A stretch of DNA of 64,000 bases from an uncultured Prevotellaceae bacterium (GCA_947166305.1 CAMVDV010000008.1:1-64000), one strand, 5' to 3'; shown: positions 24,847-34,853, counted from the stretch's first letter. Notes: generated by a model from the letters alone, not told the origin. Program-made: numbers and translations.

Positions 24847-26205
24847 ATGAATAAAAAGCATATCATCGTCGTCGCAGCCGTGAGCCTTATGCTTTCGGGC
24901 TGCGGCCTGTACAAGAAATATGAGCCTCAGACGGAAATCCCGTCGGATGTCACTGGCGTTCCCAACGCGACGTCTGCTCAGGCACCGCTCTCCTGGCGCG
25001 AATTCTTCACCGACCCTCTGCTTCAGAAGCTCATCGAGCAGGTGCTGGCCGGCAACACCGACCTGGGTTCTGCCCGCATTGCCGTGGAGAAGGGCGAGGC
25101 ATCGCTCAAGGCTGCCAAGCTCGCCTACCTGCCTTCGTTCAACATCGCTCCGCAGGGAAGCATTTCGAGCTTCGACTATAGCCGTGCAGCAAAGGTCTAT
25201 ACGCTGCCTCTGCAAATGGACTGGGAGATAGAGGCCTTCGGCTCCATCACCAACAGGAAACGCGCGGCGCAGGCTTCGCTGCTGCAGGCTCAGTGCTACG
25301 AGGATGCCGTCTATTCCAACCTCGTCAGCATCGCCAGCCAGCAGTATGCACTGTTGCAGGTGTTGGACCGTCAGTTGGAGATTCTCACCCAGACCGATGC
25401 GCTCTGGAACGCTTCGCTCGAGACGCAGAAGTCGCTTTGGGAGAACGGCAAATCCTACTCCACGGCCGTACAGCAGATGGAGGCTTCGTGGCTCGACGTC
25501 AAGACACAGATTGTGGACACGAAGCGCTATATCAAGAGCATCGAGAACGATCTGTGCAGCCTGATGGGCGTTTCGCCCCGAAGCATCGAGCGCAGCAAGT
25601 GGGGAAGCTACACGCTGTCGCAGCAGATGGTCAACGGCGTGTCGGCACAGCTACTGGAGCGCAGACCCGACATCCGCATGGCAAACCATGTGATTGAGGA
25701 GGCTTACTACCACATGCAGACAGCCCGTGCCGCCTTCTTTCCCACCATCACGCTGTCCGGGCTGGTGGGTTGGACGAACAATGGCGGCGGCGCCGTCGTC
25801 AACCCCGGGAGCCTTCTGCTCAATGCCATCGGCCAGCTCGCGCAACCCATCTTCGCACAGGGCAAACTCAAGGCGAACCTCAAGATAACGAAGCTGACCT
25901 TGGAGGACATGAAGCGCAGCTATGTGCAGACCGTCATTGATGCCGGCAACGAGGTGAACGAGGCGCTGGCCGACTATCAGGCGTCTGTAGAGAAGCAGCA
26001 GTACTACGAGCGCCAGGTGGAAGTGCTCCGCCAGGCATACAAGGGCACCCATGAGCTGATGGACAACGGCAAGGCCATCTATCTGGAAGTGCTCACGGCT
26101 CAGGAGTCACTGCTCAGCGCGCAGCTCAGCGAGGCCATGAACATGTACGACCGCAGCGAGGCGCTCATCGCCCTCTACATCGCCCTGGGCGGCGGCGGGA
26201 AGTAA
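24847..26205 (+). CDS. RND efflux outer-membrane factor (TolC/OprM family)
   Basis: 452 residues. The lipoprotein signal MNKKHIIVVAAVSLMLSGCG places the acylated Cys at 19. The duplicated family pattern is visible: LLQKLIEQVLAGNTDLGSAR and AAKLAYLPSFNIAPQGS in the first half; ERRPDIRMANHVIEEAYYHM and ARAAFFPTITLSGLVGW in the second. It forms the trimeric outer-membrane tunnel for the pump above. A hairpin at 26308-26347 probably ends the operon. Confidence 0.93.
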   Translation: MNKKHIIVVAAVSLMLSGCGLYKKYEPQTEIPSDVTGVPNATSAQAPLSWREFFTDPLLQKLIEQVLAGNTDLGSARIAVEKGEASLKAAKLAYLPSFNIAPQGSISSFDYSRAAKVYTLPLQMDWEIEAFGSITNRKRAAQASLLQAQCYEDAVYSNLVSIASQQYALLQVLDRQLEILTQTDALWNASLETQKSLWENGKSYSTAVQQMEASWLDVKTQIVDTKRYIKSIENDLCSLMGVSPRSIERSKWGSYTLSQQMVNGVSAQLLERRPDIRMANHVIEEAYYHMQTARAAFFPTITLSGLVGWTNNGGGAVVNPGSLLLNAIGQLAQPIFAQGKLKANLKITKLTLEDMKRSYVQTVIDAGNEVNEALADYQASVEKQQYYERQVEVLRQAYKGTHELMDNGKAIYLEVLTAQESLLSAQLSEAMNMYDRSEALIALYIALGGGGK

Positions 26206-26261
26206 GACCGACAACTCCCTTCGCCTGCGCCTGAAGCTACAGCAGGGAAGGCCATACCCAA

Positions 26262-26347
26262 AACGCCGCGTGCGACGATGACCATCGCCGCACGCGGAAA
26301 CAACCGACGCCGCACGCGACGATGTCCATCATCGCGTGCGGCGTTTT
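26262..26347 (+). terminator. 22-bp-register array in mixed orientation, acting as terminator-like hairpin
   Basis: GCGTGCG cores start at 26268 and 26334 on the plus strand and inverted cores (GCACGCG) at 26290 and 26312, so all four sit 22 bp apart though orientation flips. Units three and four form a 17-bp stem (26308-26324 with 26327-26343, one mismatch) followed by TTTT, 100 bp after the operon's last stop. From 26350 to 26484 only CTAATCC-type repeats are seen. Confidence 0.7.
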
Positions 26348-26484
26348 CCGTTCCTGCCGGGGAAGGGGGAAAAGCTTAAAGGGAGACTCCTTGTCCTCCC
26401 CCTTTAGCTCTATTTTCCCTAATCCCTAATCTCTAATCCAATAATCCTCGGACGGCGGACAGGTAGCGGCCTTCGGGCTCGTGG

Positions 26485-27639
26485 CTAAAGAATCTGATGA
26501 TAGAGTGCGATGATGTCCTGTTTGCTGACAGGTCGCGGGTTGCCCGGCGTGCAGACGTCGTTGATAGCCTGCTCTGCCAAGGCCTCTATGTCCTTCTCGC
26601 CGATGCCCAGGTCGCTGAGTCGCTTGTTGGTTCCCACCAGCTCGCTCAGCGTTTCGATGGCACGGCAGGCCGCTTCGGCCGCCTCGTCGGTGGTCATCGT
26701 GGGCTGATAAACGCCGCACGCCTTGGCTATCTCCACGTACTTCTCCTTCGCCGCCGGCATGTTGAAGCGCATCACCGTGGGCAGCAGCATGGCACACGCC
26801 ACGCCGTGGGGGACATCGAAGAGGGCACTGAGCGGATGCGCCATGCCGTGGTCCACGCCAAGGCCGACGTTGGAGAACGCCATGCCTGCCACATACTGAG
26901 CCACAGCCATTCCGTTGCGCCCAACAGGGTTCGTGGGTTCGTTCACCGCCAAAGGCAAATACTTGTATATCATCTCGATGGCTTTCACCTCAAACATGTC
27001 GCTTAGTTCCCACGCAGCCTTCGTGATGAGTCCCTCCACAGCATGGGTCATGGCGTCCATCCCCGTGGCTGCCGTCAGACTCTTGGGCAACGAGTACATC
27101 AGCTCAGCATCGATGATGGCCACGCAGGGAATGTCGTTGGGGTCCACGCAGACCATCTTCGCCTGGCGCGACTCGTCGATGATGACATAGTTGATGGTCG
27201 TCTCGGCCGCCGTGCCTGCCGTGGTGGGCAGAGCGATGATGGGCAGCGACTTCTTCTTCGTGTCGGCCACGCCCTCCAGCGACACGATGTCGCCAAACTC
27301 GGGGTTCCTCACCACGATACCGATGCCCTTTGCCGTGTCCATCGACGAGCCTCCGCCTATGGCAACGATGAAGTCGGCCTTCGCACGCCTGCAGGCTTCG
27401 ATGCCATTCTTCACGTTCGTCACCGTGGGATTGGGCTTCACGTCGTCGAAAACCTCGTAGGCAATGCCCGCCTCATCCATGACGTCGAGCACCTTCTTCG
27501 CCACGCCAAACTGCATCAGCCCCTTGTCGGTCACCACAAGGGCCTTCCCGAACCCCAGTCTTTTCACTACGCCCGGCAGCTCCTTGCGTGCCCCTGGGCC
27601 GAAATACGACACTTCGTTGAGAATAAATCTGTTTACCAT
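26485..27639 (-). CDS. fucO: Iron-containing alcohol dehydrogenase, lactaldehyde reductase-like
   Basis: 384 residues. Group III alcohol dehydrogenase: the NAD motif GGGSSMDTAKG (about 96-106) and PTTAGTAAE follow the family plan. Metal ligands are Asp and His in DAELMYSLP/MDAMTHAVEG, and two more His in VDHGMAHPLSA and DVPHGVACAM. It most resembles FucO, which reduces L-lactaldehyde to 1,2-propanediol after fucose or rhamnose breakdown. No fucose genes are adjacent, so the substrate is inferred. Confidence 0.85.
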   Translation of the reverse strand: MVNRFILNEVSYFGPGARKELPGVVKRLGFGKALVVTDKGLMQFGVAKKVLDVMDEAGIAYEVFDDVKPNPTVTNVKNGIEACRRAKADFIVAIGGGSSMDTAKGIGIVVRNPEFGDIVSLEGVADTKKKSLPIIALPTTAGTAAETTINYVIIDESRQAKMVCVDPNDIPCVAIIDAELMYSLPKSLTAATGMDAMTHAVEGLITKAAWELSDMFEVKAIEMIYKYLPLAVNEPTNPVGRNGMAVAQYVAGMAFSNVGLGVDHGMAHPLSALFDVPHGVACAMLLPTVMRFNMPAAKEKYVEIAKACGVYQPTMTTDEAAEAACRAIETLSELVGTNKRLSDLGIGEKDIEALAEQAINDVCTPGNPRPVSKQDIIALYHQIL

Positions 27640-27764
27640 AACTCTACTTTGCTTTTAATAATTAATAATGTATTCTTCATGGTTCAGCACCCTCCCTGCC
27701 AGTTTCCGCATCACGGCAGCGACGCGGCAGGCAAGGGCACAACCCTTTCTTTCCGTTCCGCTCA

Positions 27765-27772
27765 CAAAGTTA
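27765..27772 (-). promoter_or_regulatory. Possible promoter -7 box for the fucO-like gene
   Basis: TAACTTTG on the minus strand; the nearest upstream TTTG (27799-27796) gives a 23-bp gap, slightly long. A plus-strand TACCTTTG at 27889-27896 may serve the 27963 gene but lacks a -33 box at normal spacing. Confidence 0.4.
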
Positions 27773-27920
27773 GACTTTTTTTTCGACATAAGCCACAAAA
27801 CCCACAAGGTTTTTCGCCTTCACGCGTACAAGCAAGGCATTCTCCACATTCTTTGGGACAAATACTTCCTTATTCCACATTTTTTCCATACCTTTGTACA
27901 CTGATAAAAGCCCTCAGATG

Positions 27921-27956
27921 ATAAATCGTAAATTGTAAATCGTCAAATCGTAAATA
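27921..27956. repeat. GTAAATC microsatellite before the PEP-domain gene
   Basis: ATAAATCGTAAATTGTAAAT-type units of 7-8 bp run up to 6 bp before the start codon at 27963. The same word, read on the other strand, precedes the genes at 43074 and 43842. Confidence 0.8.
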
Positions 27957-27962
27957 AAAGAG

Positions 27963-30900
27963 ATGACACTGAAAGACACCTCCTTCGTCGACCTGATGCT
28001 CAACCGCATCTACAACGTACTGCTCATCGCTAATCCCTACGACGCCTTCATGCTCGAGGACGACGGCCGTGTGGACGAGAAGATATTCTCTGAATATGCC
28101 AAGCTCGGCCTCCGCTTTCCCCCGCGCTTCCTGCAAGTGCACAGCAAGGAAGAGGCTGTGGAGACGATGGCCGGCGGGCAAGTCAACCTCGTCATCGTCA
28201 TGCCTGCGGCCGAGGACAACTCAGTGTTCGACATCGCACGAAGCATCAAGCAGGACTATCCCACCACGCCTATCGTCGTGCTCACACCCTTCAGCCACGG
28301 CATCACCCGACGTATGCAGAACGAAGACCTCAGCGTCTTCGAGTACGTCTTCTGCTGGCTCGGCAACACCGAACTGCTGCTCTCCATCATCAAGCTCATG
28401 GAAGACCGCATGAACCTGGAGCATGACATACGATCGGCAGGCGTGCAGATGCTCCTCGTCGTGGAGGATAGCATACGATTCTACTCCAGCATACTGCCAA
28501 CGCTCTACAAGTTCGTGCTTCAGCAAAGCCTCGAGTTCGCCACCGAAGCGCTCAACACGAGCCTCGAAATGCTCCGAATGCGCGGACGGCCAAAGATTGT
28601 GCTCGCACGCAATTACGAGGAAGCATGGCTCCTCTACAATCGCTTTGCCGACAACACGCTTGGCGTCATCAGCGACTGCCGTTTCCCCATGACAGCAGGC
28701 GGAGAAAAGGATGAGGAAGCAGGATTTAAGCTCCTCTCGGCCATCCGTGCCCGCGATCCCTACGTCCCTCTTATCCTTGACTCAAGCGAAAGCGACAAAG
28801 CAGAACTCGCCCGACAATGTCACGCCAGCTTCATCGACAAGAATTCCAAGAAGATTGGCGTCGACCTCCGCGACCATCTGCGCGACTACTTCGGCTTCGG
28901 CGACTTCATCTTCCGCGACCCTGACACCATGCAGGAAGTGGCCAGGCTCCACAACCTAAAGGACCTGCAGGACAACATCATGACGCTGCCCACCCGCAGC
29001 CTTCTCTATCATATCTCACACAACAACGTCAGCCGCTGGCTCGCCTCGCGTGCACTCTTCCCAATCTCCGAATTTCTGAAACGCATCACATGGGAGAGCC
29101 TGCAGGACGTCGATGCCCATCGTGCCATCATCCTCGACGCCATCGTCGCCTACCGAAGGATGAAGAACCAAGGCGTAGTGGCTGTCTTTCAACGGGAGCG
29201 CTTCGACCAGTACAGCAACTTTGCCCGCATCGGCGAAGGCAGTCTTGGTGGAAAAGGTCGTGGCCTCGCCTTCATCGACCACTTGCTTGGACGCCACACC
29301 GACCTCAACGAGCAGGAAGGTGTCAGGGTCTGCATTCCGAAGACAGTCGTGCTTTGCACCGACATCTTCGACGAGTTCATGGACTCCAACGACCTCTATC
29401 AACTTGCACTTAGCGACATTCCCGACGAAGACATCCTCGCCCATTTCCTCCGCGCACGCCTTCCGATGCGACTCGTGGGCGACCTTGAAGCCTTCCTCGA
29501 CGTCGTGGACGGACCCATCGCCATCCGTTCGTCGAGCCTCCTCGAGGACTCACACTATCAACCGTTCGCGGGCGTCTACAGCACCTACATGATTCCGTCG
29601 GCTCGCGACCACTACGAGCGTCTCTCCATGCTCTCCGAAGCCATCAAGGCCGTTTACGCCAGCGTTTTCTATCGCAGCAGCAAGGACTACATGACGGCCA
29701 CAAGCAACGTCATCGACCAGGAGAAGATGGCTGTCATCCTGCAGGAAGTCGTGGGCGAAGAGCACAACGGCAGGTTCTATCCCGTCATCAGTGGCGTGGC
29801 ACGCAGCATCAACTACTATCCCATCGGCGACGAAAAGGCCGAGGAAGGGACTGTCTCTTTGGCAATGGGCTTGGGCAAGTACATCGTGGACGGCGGAACA
29901 AGCCTGCGCGTCTGCCCAGCCCATCCGCATCAAGTACTACAGATGAGCGAGATGGAGATAGCTCTGCGCGACACGCAGACGTACTTCCTGGCGCTCCGGG
30001 CCGAGAGCTCCGACGAGGCGGGCAACATGAGTGTCAATGACGGATTCAACCTCATCAAAGTGCCCGTCCGCGAAGCCGAAAAGGATGGAACGCTGCAATG
30101 GATCTGCTCCACCTACGATCCTATGGACCAATGCATCTACGATGGCTACTACGAAGGCAGGAACCGAAAAATCATTTCCTTCGCTGGCGTGCTTCAGAAC
30201 GACATCTTTCCTTTGCCAAAACTCATGCGAAAGGTCCTTCAGTACGGGCAGGACGAGATGAAACGGCCTGTGGAGATTGAGTTTGCCGTCAACCTTCATG
30301 CCGACCGCACAGGCGAGTTCTGCCTACTGCAAATACGTCCCATGGTGGACAACCGCATGGAATTGGACGAAGACCTGACGCTCGTGGCCGACGCCGACTG
30401 CCTCTTGCGTTCGCACAGCGCCATTGGTCATGGCATCTTTGCCGACATCTGCGACATTGTTTATGTGAAGACTGACGGATATACGCCCTCGAACAATCCT
30501 GCCATCGCCGAGGAGATTGAGAAAATCAACAGGATGTTCCTTAACCAGACCACAGCCCCCTCTATCGAGCGGCAAGGCGGGAATGAAGCACTTCCCCAAG
30601 GGGGGAGCGGTGAGGGAACCTCCTATTTGCTCATCGGCCCGGGCCGTTGGGGGAGCAGCGACCCATGGTTGGGCATTCCCGTCAAGTGGCCGCACATCAG
30701 CGCGGCGCAGGTCATCGTCGAGGCAGGACTTGACAGTTTCCAAGTGGACCCAAGCCAAGGCACCCACTTCTTTCAGAATCTCACCTCGCTCGGCGTTTGC
30801 TATCTGACGATCAACGCGTTCCGAGGCGACGGCATATACAGGCAAGAGGTTCTCGACGCACTGCCCGCCGTACAGGAGACCGAGCACGTCCGCCACATCC

Positions 30901-30983
30901 GCCTGCCCCGTCCGCTCTGCATCAAGGTGGATGGCTGCAAGAAGGAGGCCGTGGTGCTTCAGCCACCCTCCGTCGAAGCCTAA
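27963..30983 (+). CDS. PEP/pyruvate-binding-domain protein with receiver-like N-terminus
   Basis: 1006 residues, cytoplasmic. The first 140 residues (VNLVIVMPAAEDNSVFDIAR, PTTPIVVLTPFSHG) and a second block at about 155-300 resemble response-regulator receiver folds but lack a clear phospho-acceptor set. From about 420 the chain matches the ATP-grasp domain of pyruvate phosphate dikinase/PEP synthase (GSLGGKGRGLAFI, AIRSSSLLEDS, YPIGDEKAEEG, LQIRPMV). The phosphohistidine swivelling domain of true PPDK is not evident, so a sensory or phosphotransfer role is possible. Residues about 863-885 come from a GC-rich element lying in frame before SYLLIGPGRWGSSDP. Confidence 0.75.
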   Translation: MTLKDTSFVDLMLNRIYNVLLIANPYDAFMLEDDGRVDEKIFSEYAKLGLRFPPRFLQVHSKEEAVETMAGGQVNLVIVMPAAEDNSVFDIARSIKQDYPTTPIVVLTPFSHGITRRMQNEDLSVFEYVFCWLGNTELLLSIIKLMEDRMNLEHDIRSAGVQMLLVVEDSIRFYSSILPTLYKFVLQQSLEFATEALNTSLEMLRMRGRPKIVLARNYEEAWLLYNRFADNTLGVISDCRFPMTAGGEKDEEAGFKLLSAIRARDPYVPLILDSSESDKAELARQCHASFIDKNSKKIGVDLRDHLRDYFGFGDFIFRDPDTMQEVARLHNLKDLQDNIMTLPTRSLLYHISHNNVSRWLASRALFPISEFLKRITWESLQDVDAHRAIILDAIVAYRRMKNQGVVAVFQRERFDQYSNFARIGEGSLGGKGRGLAFIDHLLGRHTDLNEQEGVRVCIPKTVVLCTDIFDEFMDSNDLYQLALSDIPDEDILAHFLRARLPMRLVGDLEAFLDVVDGPIAIRSSSLLEDSHYQPFAGVYSTYMIPSARDHYERLSMLSEAIKAVYASVFYRSSKDYMTATSNVIDQEKMAVILQEVVGEEHNGRFYPVISGVARSINYYPIGDEKAEEGTVSLAMGLGKYIVDGGTSLRVCPAHPHQVLQMSEMEIALRDTQTYFLALRAESSDEAGNMSVNDGFNLIKVPVREAEKDGTLQWICSTYDPMDQCIYDGYYEGRNRKIISFAGVLQNDIFPLPKLMRKVLQYGQDEMKRPVEIEFAVNLHADRTGEFCLLQIRPMVDNRMELDEDLTLVADADCLLRSHSAIGHGIFADICDIVYVKTDGYTPSNNPAIAEEIEKINRMFLNQTTAPSIERQGGNEALPQGGSGEGTSYLLIGPGRWGSSDPWLGIPVKWPHISAAQVIVEAGLDSFQVDPSQGTHFFQNLTSLGVCYLTINAFRGDGIYRQEVLDALPAVQETEHVRHIRLPRPLCIKVDGCKKEAVVLQPPSVEA
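30555..30613. repeat. GC-rich hairpin element in frame in the PEP-domain gene
   Basis: The segment starts AGCCCCCTCTATCGAG, holds ACTTCCCCAAGGGGGGAG, and ends AGCGGTGAGGG. It encodes T-A-P-S-I-E-R-Q-G-G ... G-S-G-E, of low complexity, between MFLNQ and SYLLIGPGRWG. It resembles intergenic CCCCCTAAAGGGGG-type elements more than the 110-bp type. Confidence 0.6.
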
Positions 30984-31072
30984 CAGACAGCAAAACTGAA
31001 CAGGGACAAGCTTTGGCAACAACAAGTTGAATCACAGACAAACGTCAAAAAGGAAAATAGACAAAGGACACG

Positions 31073-32446
31073 ATGGAATTCTTCAATGCACTGAGCGACT
31101 GGCTCTGGACCTACGTTGTCATCACGATGCTCGTGGGCTGCGCACTTTATTTCACTTGGAACCTGCGGGGCGTGCAGTTCACCATGCTACCCACCATGCT
31201 CAGAAACCTCTTCGCTCCAGGCGGAACGGGAGGCAACCGAGCCATCTCTTCGTTCCAAGCTTTTGCCATAAGCCTGTCGTCGAGAGTGGGAACGGGCAAC
31301 CTGGCGGGCGTGGCAAGCGCTATCTTTGTGGGCGGACCGGGAGCTGTGTTCTGGATGTGGGTGATGGCTTTGCTGGGCGCATCGACAGCCTTCATGGAGG
31401 CGACGTTGGCGCAGCTCTTCAAGCAGAAAGGGCGTGATAGCTTCTACGGAGGGCCGGCCTACTACATGAAGCACGGATTGGGAAGGAAATGGATGGGCGT
31501 CCTCTTCGCCGTATTCATCATCTATGGGTTCGGACTGGCGAACCAAATCGTACAGAGCAACACGCTGTGCGCCGCCATCGGTCATGCCTTCTCGCTACCG
31601 ATGCAGTACGTTGCCGTGGCACTGACCGCCCTCACGCTCTGCATCATCTTCGGCGGCGTGCGTCGGATTGCTCACTTCTGCGCCATGGTGGTGCCGTTCA
31701 TGGCCATAGGCTACCTCGCCCTGGCCGCCTATATCCTCATTTTCAACTGGAACGAAATTCCCCAAATGCTGTCACTCATCGTGCGGAGCGCATTCGGGTG
31801 GGAGCAAGCAGCAGGAGGAGCGTTCGGTATGGCTGTGATGCAAGGGGTGAAGCGCGGACTCTTCTCGAACGAAGCCGGCGAAGGCAGTGCGCCTAACGCG
31901 GCCGCCACAGCCACCATCCCCCACCCCGTGCAGCAGGGACTGCTTCAGAGCCTGGGGGTCTTTGTCGATACGCTCGTCATCTGCACCTGCACGGCCTTCA
32001 TCATCCTGCTGAGCGGACTTTACACGGACGGCTCCGACGGCATCATCCTCACCGCACTCGCCATGAATCACCACCTCGGGAGCTTCGGCGCATGGTATCT
32101 CACTGCAGCCATCTTCCTCTTTGCCTACTCCACCATCATCGCCAACTACTTCTATGGCGAGACGAACATCCGTTTCCTCTGCAACAGCCACTGGGCCGTG
32201 TTTGCCTTCCGCCTTGCCAGCGGTGTGGTAATCATGATGGGCGGACTGCTCACGTTGCAGCAGGCGTGGAGCATCATCGACCTCGCCATGGCTCTGATGA
32301 CCATTCTCAATCTCACGGCAGTCATGCTCCTGAGCCGCTACGCCTTCCGCCTCTTGCGCGACTACCGCGAGCAAAGGCAGAAAGGAAAGGAGCCTGTTTT
32401 CGACCCCGACCTCTTCCCCGACCTCGACATCCCTGCTTGGCGCTGA
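31073..32446 (+). CDS. Alanine/glycine:cation symporter family protein
   Basis: 457 residues with about ten hydrophobic spans. AGCS (AlsT/AgcS) landmarks: SLSSRVGTGNLAGVASAIFV near the N-terminus, AYYMKHGLG, LFSNEAGEGSAPNAAATA, and YSTIIANYFYGETNIRF. It takes up alanine or glycine with sodium across the inner membrane. It lies 89 bp after the PEP-domain gene and 42 bp before the GH89 gene, suggesting a loose operon. Confidence 0.93.
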   Translation: MEFFNALSDWLWTYVVITMLVGCALYFTWNLRGVQFTMLPTMLRNLFAPGGTGGNRAISSFQAFAISLSSRVGTGNLAGVASAIFVGGPGAVFWMWVMALLGASTAFMEATLAQLFKQKGRDSFYGGPAYYMKHGLGRKWMGVLFAVFIIYGFGLANQIVQSNTLCAAIGHAFSLPMQYVAVALTALTLCIIFGGVRRIAHFCAMVVPFMAIGYLALAAYILIFNWNEIPQMLSLIVRSAFGWEQAAGGAFGMAVMQGVKRGLFSNEAGEGSAPNAAATATIPHPVQQGLLQSLGVFVDTLVICTCTAFIILLSGLYTDGSDGIILTALAMNHHLGSFGAWYLTAAIFLFAYSTIIANYFYGETNIRFLCNSHWAVFAFRLASGVVIMMGGLLTLQQAWSIIDLAMALMTILNLTAVMLLSRYAFRLLRDYREQRQKGKEPVFDPDLFPDLDIPAWR

Positions 32447-32488
32447 ACGACAATGAAGAAACTAATGACGAACTAAAACTTTACTATT

Positions 32489-34648
32489 ATGAACTCACGC
32501 AGACAAATCCTTAAGTCAGTCATCTTATTGATGGTCTCTCTTATGTTGATGTCCTTCAAGACAGCCGACGAGAAGGCTGCCGAAGCATTGGCACGCAGAG
32601 TGATGGCGGACAAGGCAAAAGCCATTGTCTTCGAGCAAATCGAGTCGCCCACCGACACCTATGAACTGCTCCAGAAAGGCAAGAAAGTACTTATCCGCGG
32701 GAACAATGCCAACTCCATGGCCGTCGGCCTGAACCGTTACATTCAGCAATACTGCCTTGCCAACGTGAGCTGGTATGACTTCAACCCTGTGGAACTGCCA
32801 GCAACGATGCCGAAAGTTCCCGAAAAGGTTGTGGGCAAGGTGGAAGTGCCCATTCGATTCTTCCTCAACTACTGCACCTTCGGCTACACCATGCCCTGGT
32901 GGAAATGGAAACAATGGGAACGCTTCATCGACTGGATGGCTTTGAACGGCGTCAACATGCCGCTCGCCATCACAGGACAGGAAGCGGTCTGGCAGAAAGT
33001 ATGGCGAGGGTATGGCATGACCGACGAGCAGATATGCGCCTACTTCACCGGGCCTGCTCATCTGCCTTGGCAACGCATGATAAACATCGACCGCTGGCAG
33101 GGACCACTGCCTCAAAGCTGGATTGACGGACAGGCGGAGTTGCAAAAGCAAATCCTTCGGCGGGAGCGCGAGCTGAACATGACGCCCGTGCTTCCAGCCT
33201 TCGCAGGTCATGTTCCCGCAGACCTTGAGCAAGTTCTCCCCGGCATCCGCACCTCGAAGGTGAATCGCTGGTGCAATTTCGACGAGAAGTACCGTTGCAC
33301 CTACCTCAATCCCTCTGACCCTCTCTTTGCCCGCATACAGAAAGACTTCCTTGAGGAGCAGACAAAGATGTACGGCACGAACCACATCTATGGCATCGAC
33401 CTCTTCAACGAAGTCTCGCCCCCATCGTGGGAACCCGACTCTCTGGCCAAGATATCTGCCGGCGTCTATGCGTCGCTGACGAACGTCGACCCCGAAGCCA
33501 TCTGGCTCCAAATGGCATGGCTCTTCATCAGCAACAAGAAAGCCTGGACTCCCCAGCGCATCAAGGCATATCTCTCTGCCGTACCGCTGGGAAAAATGAT
33601 CATGCTTGACTATGAATGCGACTACACCGAGATATGGCGACTCACGGAACACTTCTACGGACACAAGTTCATCTGGTGCTATCTCGGCAACTTCGGCGGA
33701 ATGACTGAAATAGAAGGTGACTACAAACTGAATGCGAAGCTGATCAGAGGCGCAAAGGAAGAGGGAGGCACCGAGTTCGTCGGCATCGGATCCACGCTCG
33801 AAGGCTTTGGTCTCAACGAGCCCATCTACGAAGCTCTGCTCTCTCAGGCTTGGGAAACGGGCGTCGGCTTCGATGCCTACATCGACAACATTGCCGACCG
33901 CCACCTTGGCCGCGTGGATGAGACCTATCGGGCATTCTGGCACACGATGGTCGATAAGGTCTGCACGACCCACACAAGTACCGGCGCGGCGGGCATCATC
34001 AACGCTCACCCCAACCTGGAAGGCGAATGGAACTGGACGACAGAGCTCCGCAAAGGCTACGACATCAAGAACCTGGACGAAGCGCTGGCCATCCTGGAAA
34101 GGGTGGAAGGAACGACGGGTTACCTGAGGTTCGACCTCGCCAACACACGCCGTCAGTCCATCCGCAACAGGGCGCTGGCCGTAAGGAAGCGCTTTGCGGA
34201 TGCCTATAAGGCAGGCGACAGAGAAGGCATGGTGGCGGCCAGAGATGAATTCCTCGGCATGTGCGATAAGATGGTCGAGGCCATAAAAGGATTAGGGGAG
34301 TTCTCGCTCGACGACTGGATACGCGATGCCCGTGCATGGGGCACGACCGAGGCGGAGAAGGACTACTTCGAGATGAACGCACGCACCATCATCACCGTCT
34401 GGGGCGACTCGTACCGGCTCGAAGACTACGCCAATCGCGACTGGGACGGACTCATCGAGACCTACTACAAAGTCCGCTGGCAGCGGTTCTTCGACGCCGT
34501 TCTGGCAGCCTTCGACGCAGGTGAGCCGTTTGTCAACCTCAAGGGACCGCGCATCCCCAAGGGCATGACAAAAGAGGAATGCCAGCGTGCCCTGGATTTC
34601 GACGCCGAGATGTGGGACTTCGAGTGCAAATGGGCGCACCTGAAGTGA
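32489..34648 (+). CDS. Secreted alpha-N-acetylglucosaminidase (GH89)
   Basis: 719 residues. The N-terminus (MNSRRQILKSVILLMVSLML) is a signal peptide. Family GH89 (human NAGLU) features are present: an N-terminal alpha/beta domain ending near EVPIRFFLNYCTFGYTMPWW, and the catalytic domain with MALNGVNMPLAITGQEAVWQ, LFNEVSPPSWEPDSL (candidate catalytic Glu), YLGNFGG and GSTLEGFGLNEPIYEALLSQ (second Glu). It releases terminal alpha-1,4 GlcNAc from heparan sulfate or gastric-type mucin. Signal peptide but no C-terminal sorting motif, so it is likely periplasmic. Confidence 0.93.
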   Translation: MNSRRQILKSVILLMVSLMLMSFKTADEKAAEALARRVMADKAKAIVFEQIESPTDTYELLQKGKKVLIRGNNANSMAVGLNRYIQQYCLANVSWYDFNPVELPATMPKVPEKVVGKVEVPIRFFLNYCTFGYTMPWWKWKQWERFIDWMALNGVNMPLAITGQEAVWQKVWRGYGMTDEQICAYFTGPAHLPWQRMINIDRWQGPLPQSWIDGQAELQKQILRRERELNMTPVLPAFAGHVPADLEQVLPGIRTSKVNRWCNFDEKYRCTYLNPSDPLFARIQKDFLEEQTKMYGTNHIYGIDLFNEVSPPSWEPDSLAKISAGVYASLTNVDPEAIWLQMAWLFISNKKAWTPQRIKAYLSAVPLGKMIMLDYECDYTEIWRLTEHFYGHKFIWCYLGNFGGMTEIEGDYKLNAKLIRGAKEEGGTEFVGIGSTLEGFGLNEPIYEALLSQAWETGVGFDAYIDNIADRHLGRVDETYRAFWHTMVDKVCTTHTSTGAAGIINAHPNLEGEWNWTTELRKGYDIKNLDEALAILERVEGTTGYLRFDLANTRRQSIRNRALAVRKRFADAYKAGDREGMVAARDEFLGMCDKMVEAIKGLGEFSLDDWIRDARAWGTTEAEKDYFEMNARTIITVWGDSYRLEDYANRDWDGLIETYYKVRWQRFFDAVLAAFDAGEPFVNLKGPRIPKGMTKEECQRALDFDAEMWDFECKWAHLK

Positions 34649-34744
34649 ATTGCTTATCGTAAATCAACACGCCAGCCTGCCTCACGGGTCTCGCGGAACG
34701 ACGGCGACCTGTTCGGTTATAGTGGCTCTGACCCAAGGTTCTTT

Positions 34745-34853
34745 CGTAACCCTATGGAGGTTTTGACGTAACCCTGTGGGGTTTTGGCCGTAACCCTGTG
34801 GATGTTTGGCAAAAGCCTGTGGGATGCAGGACGATGCCCTGTGGGGCGCGACG
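34745..34853. repeat. 22-bp tandem repeat, five units
   Basis: Units start at 34745, 34767, 34789, 34811 and 34833. The first three share CGTAACCCTRTGG; the last two keep CCTGTGGG. The final unit abuts the stop codon of the gene at 34854. The TAACCCT word is shared with the array at 3304. From 34649 to 34744 nothing else is seen. Confidence 0.8.
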
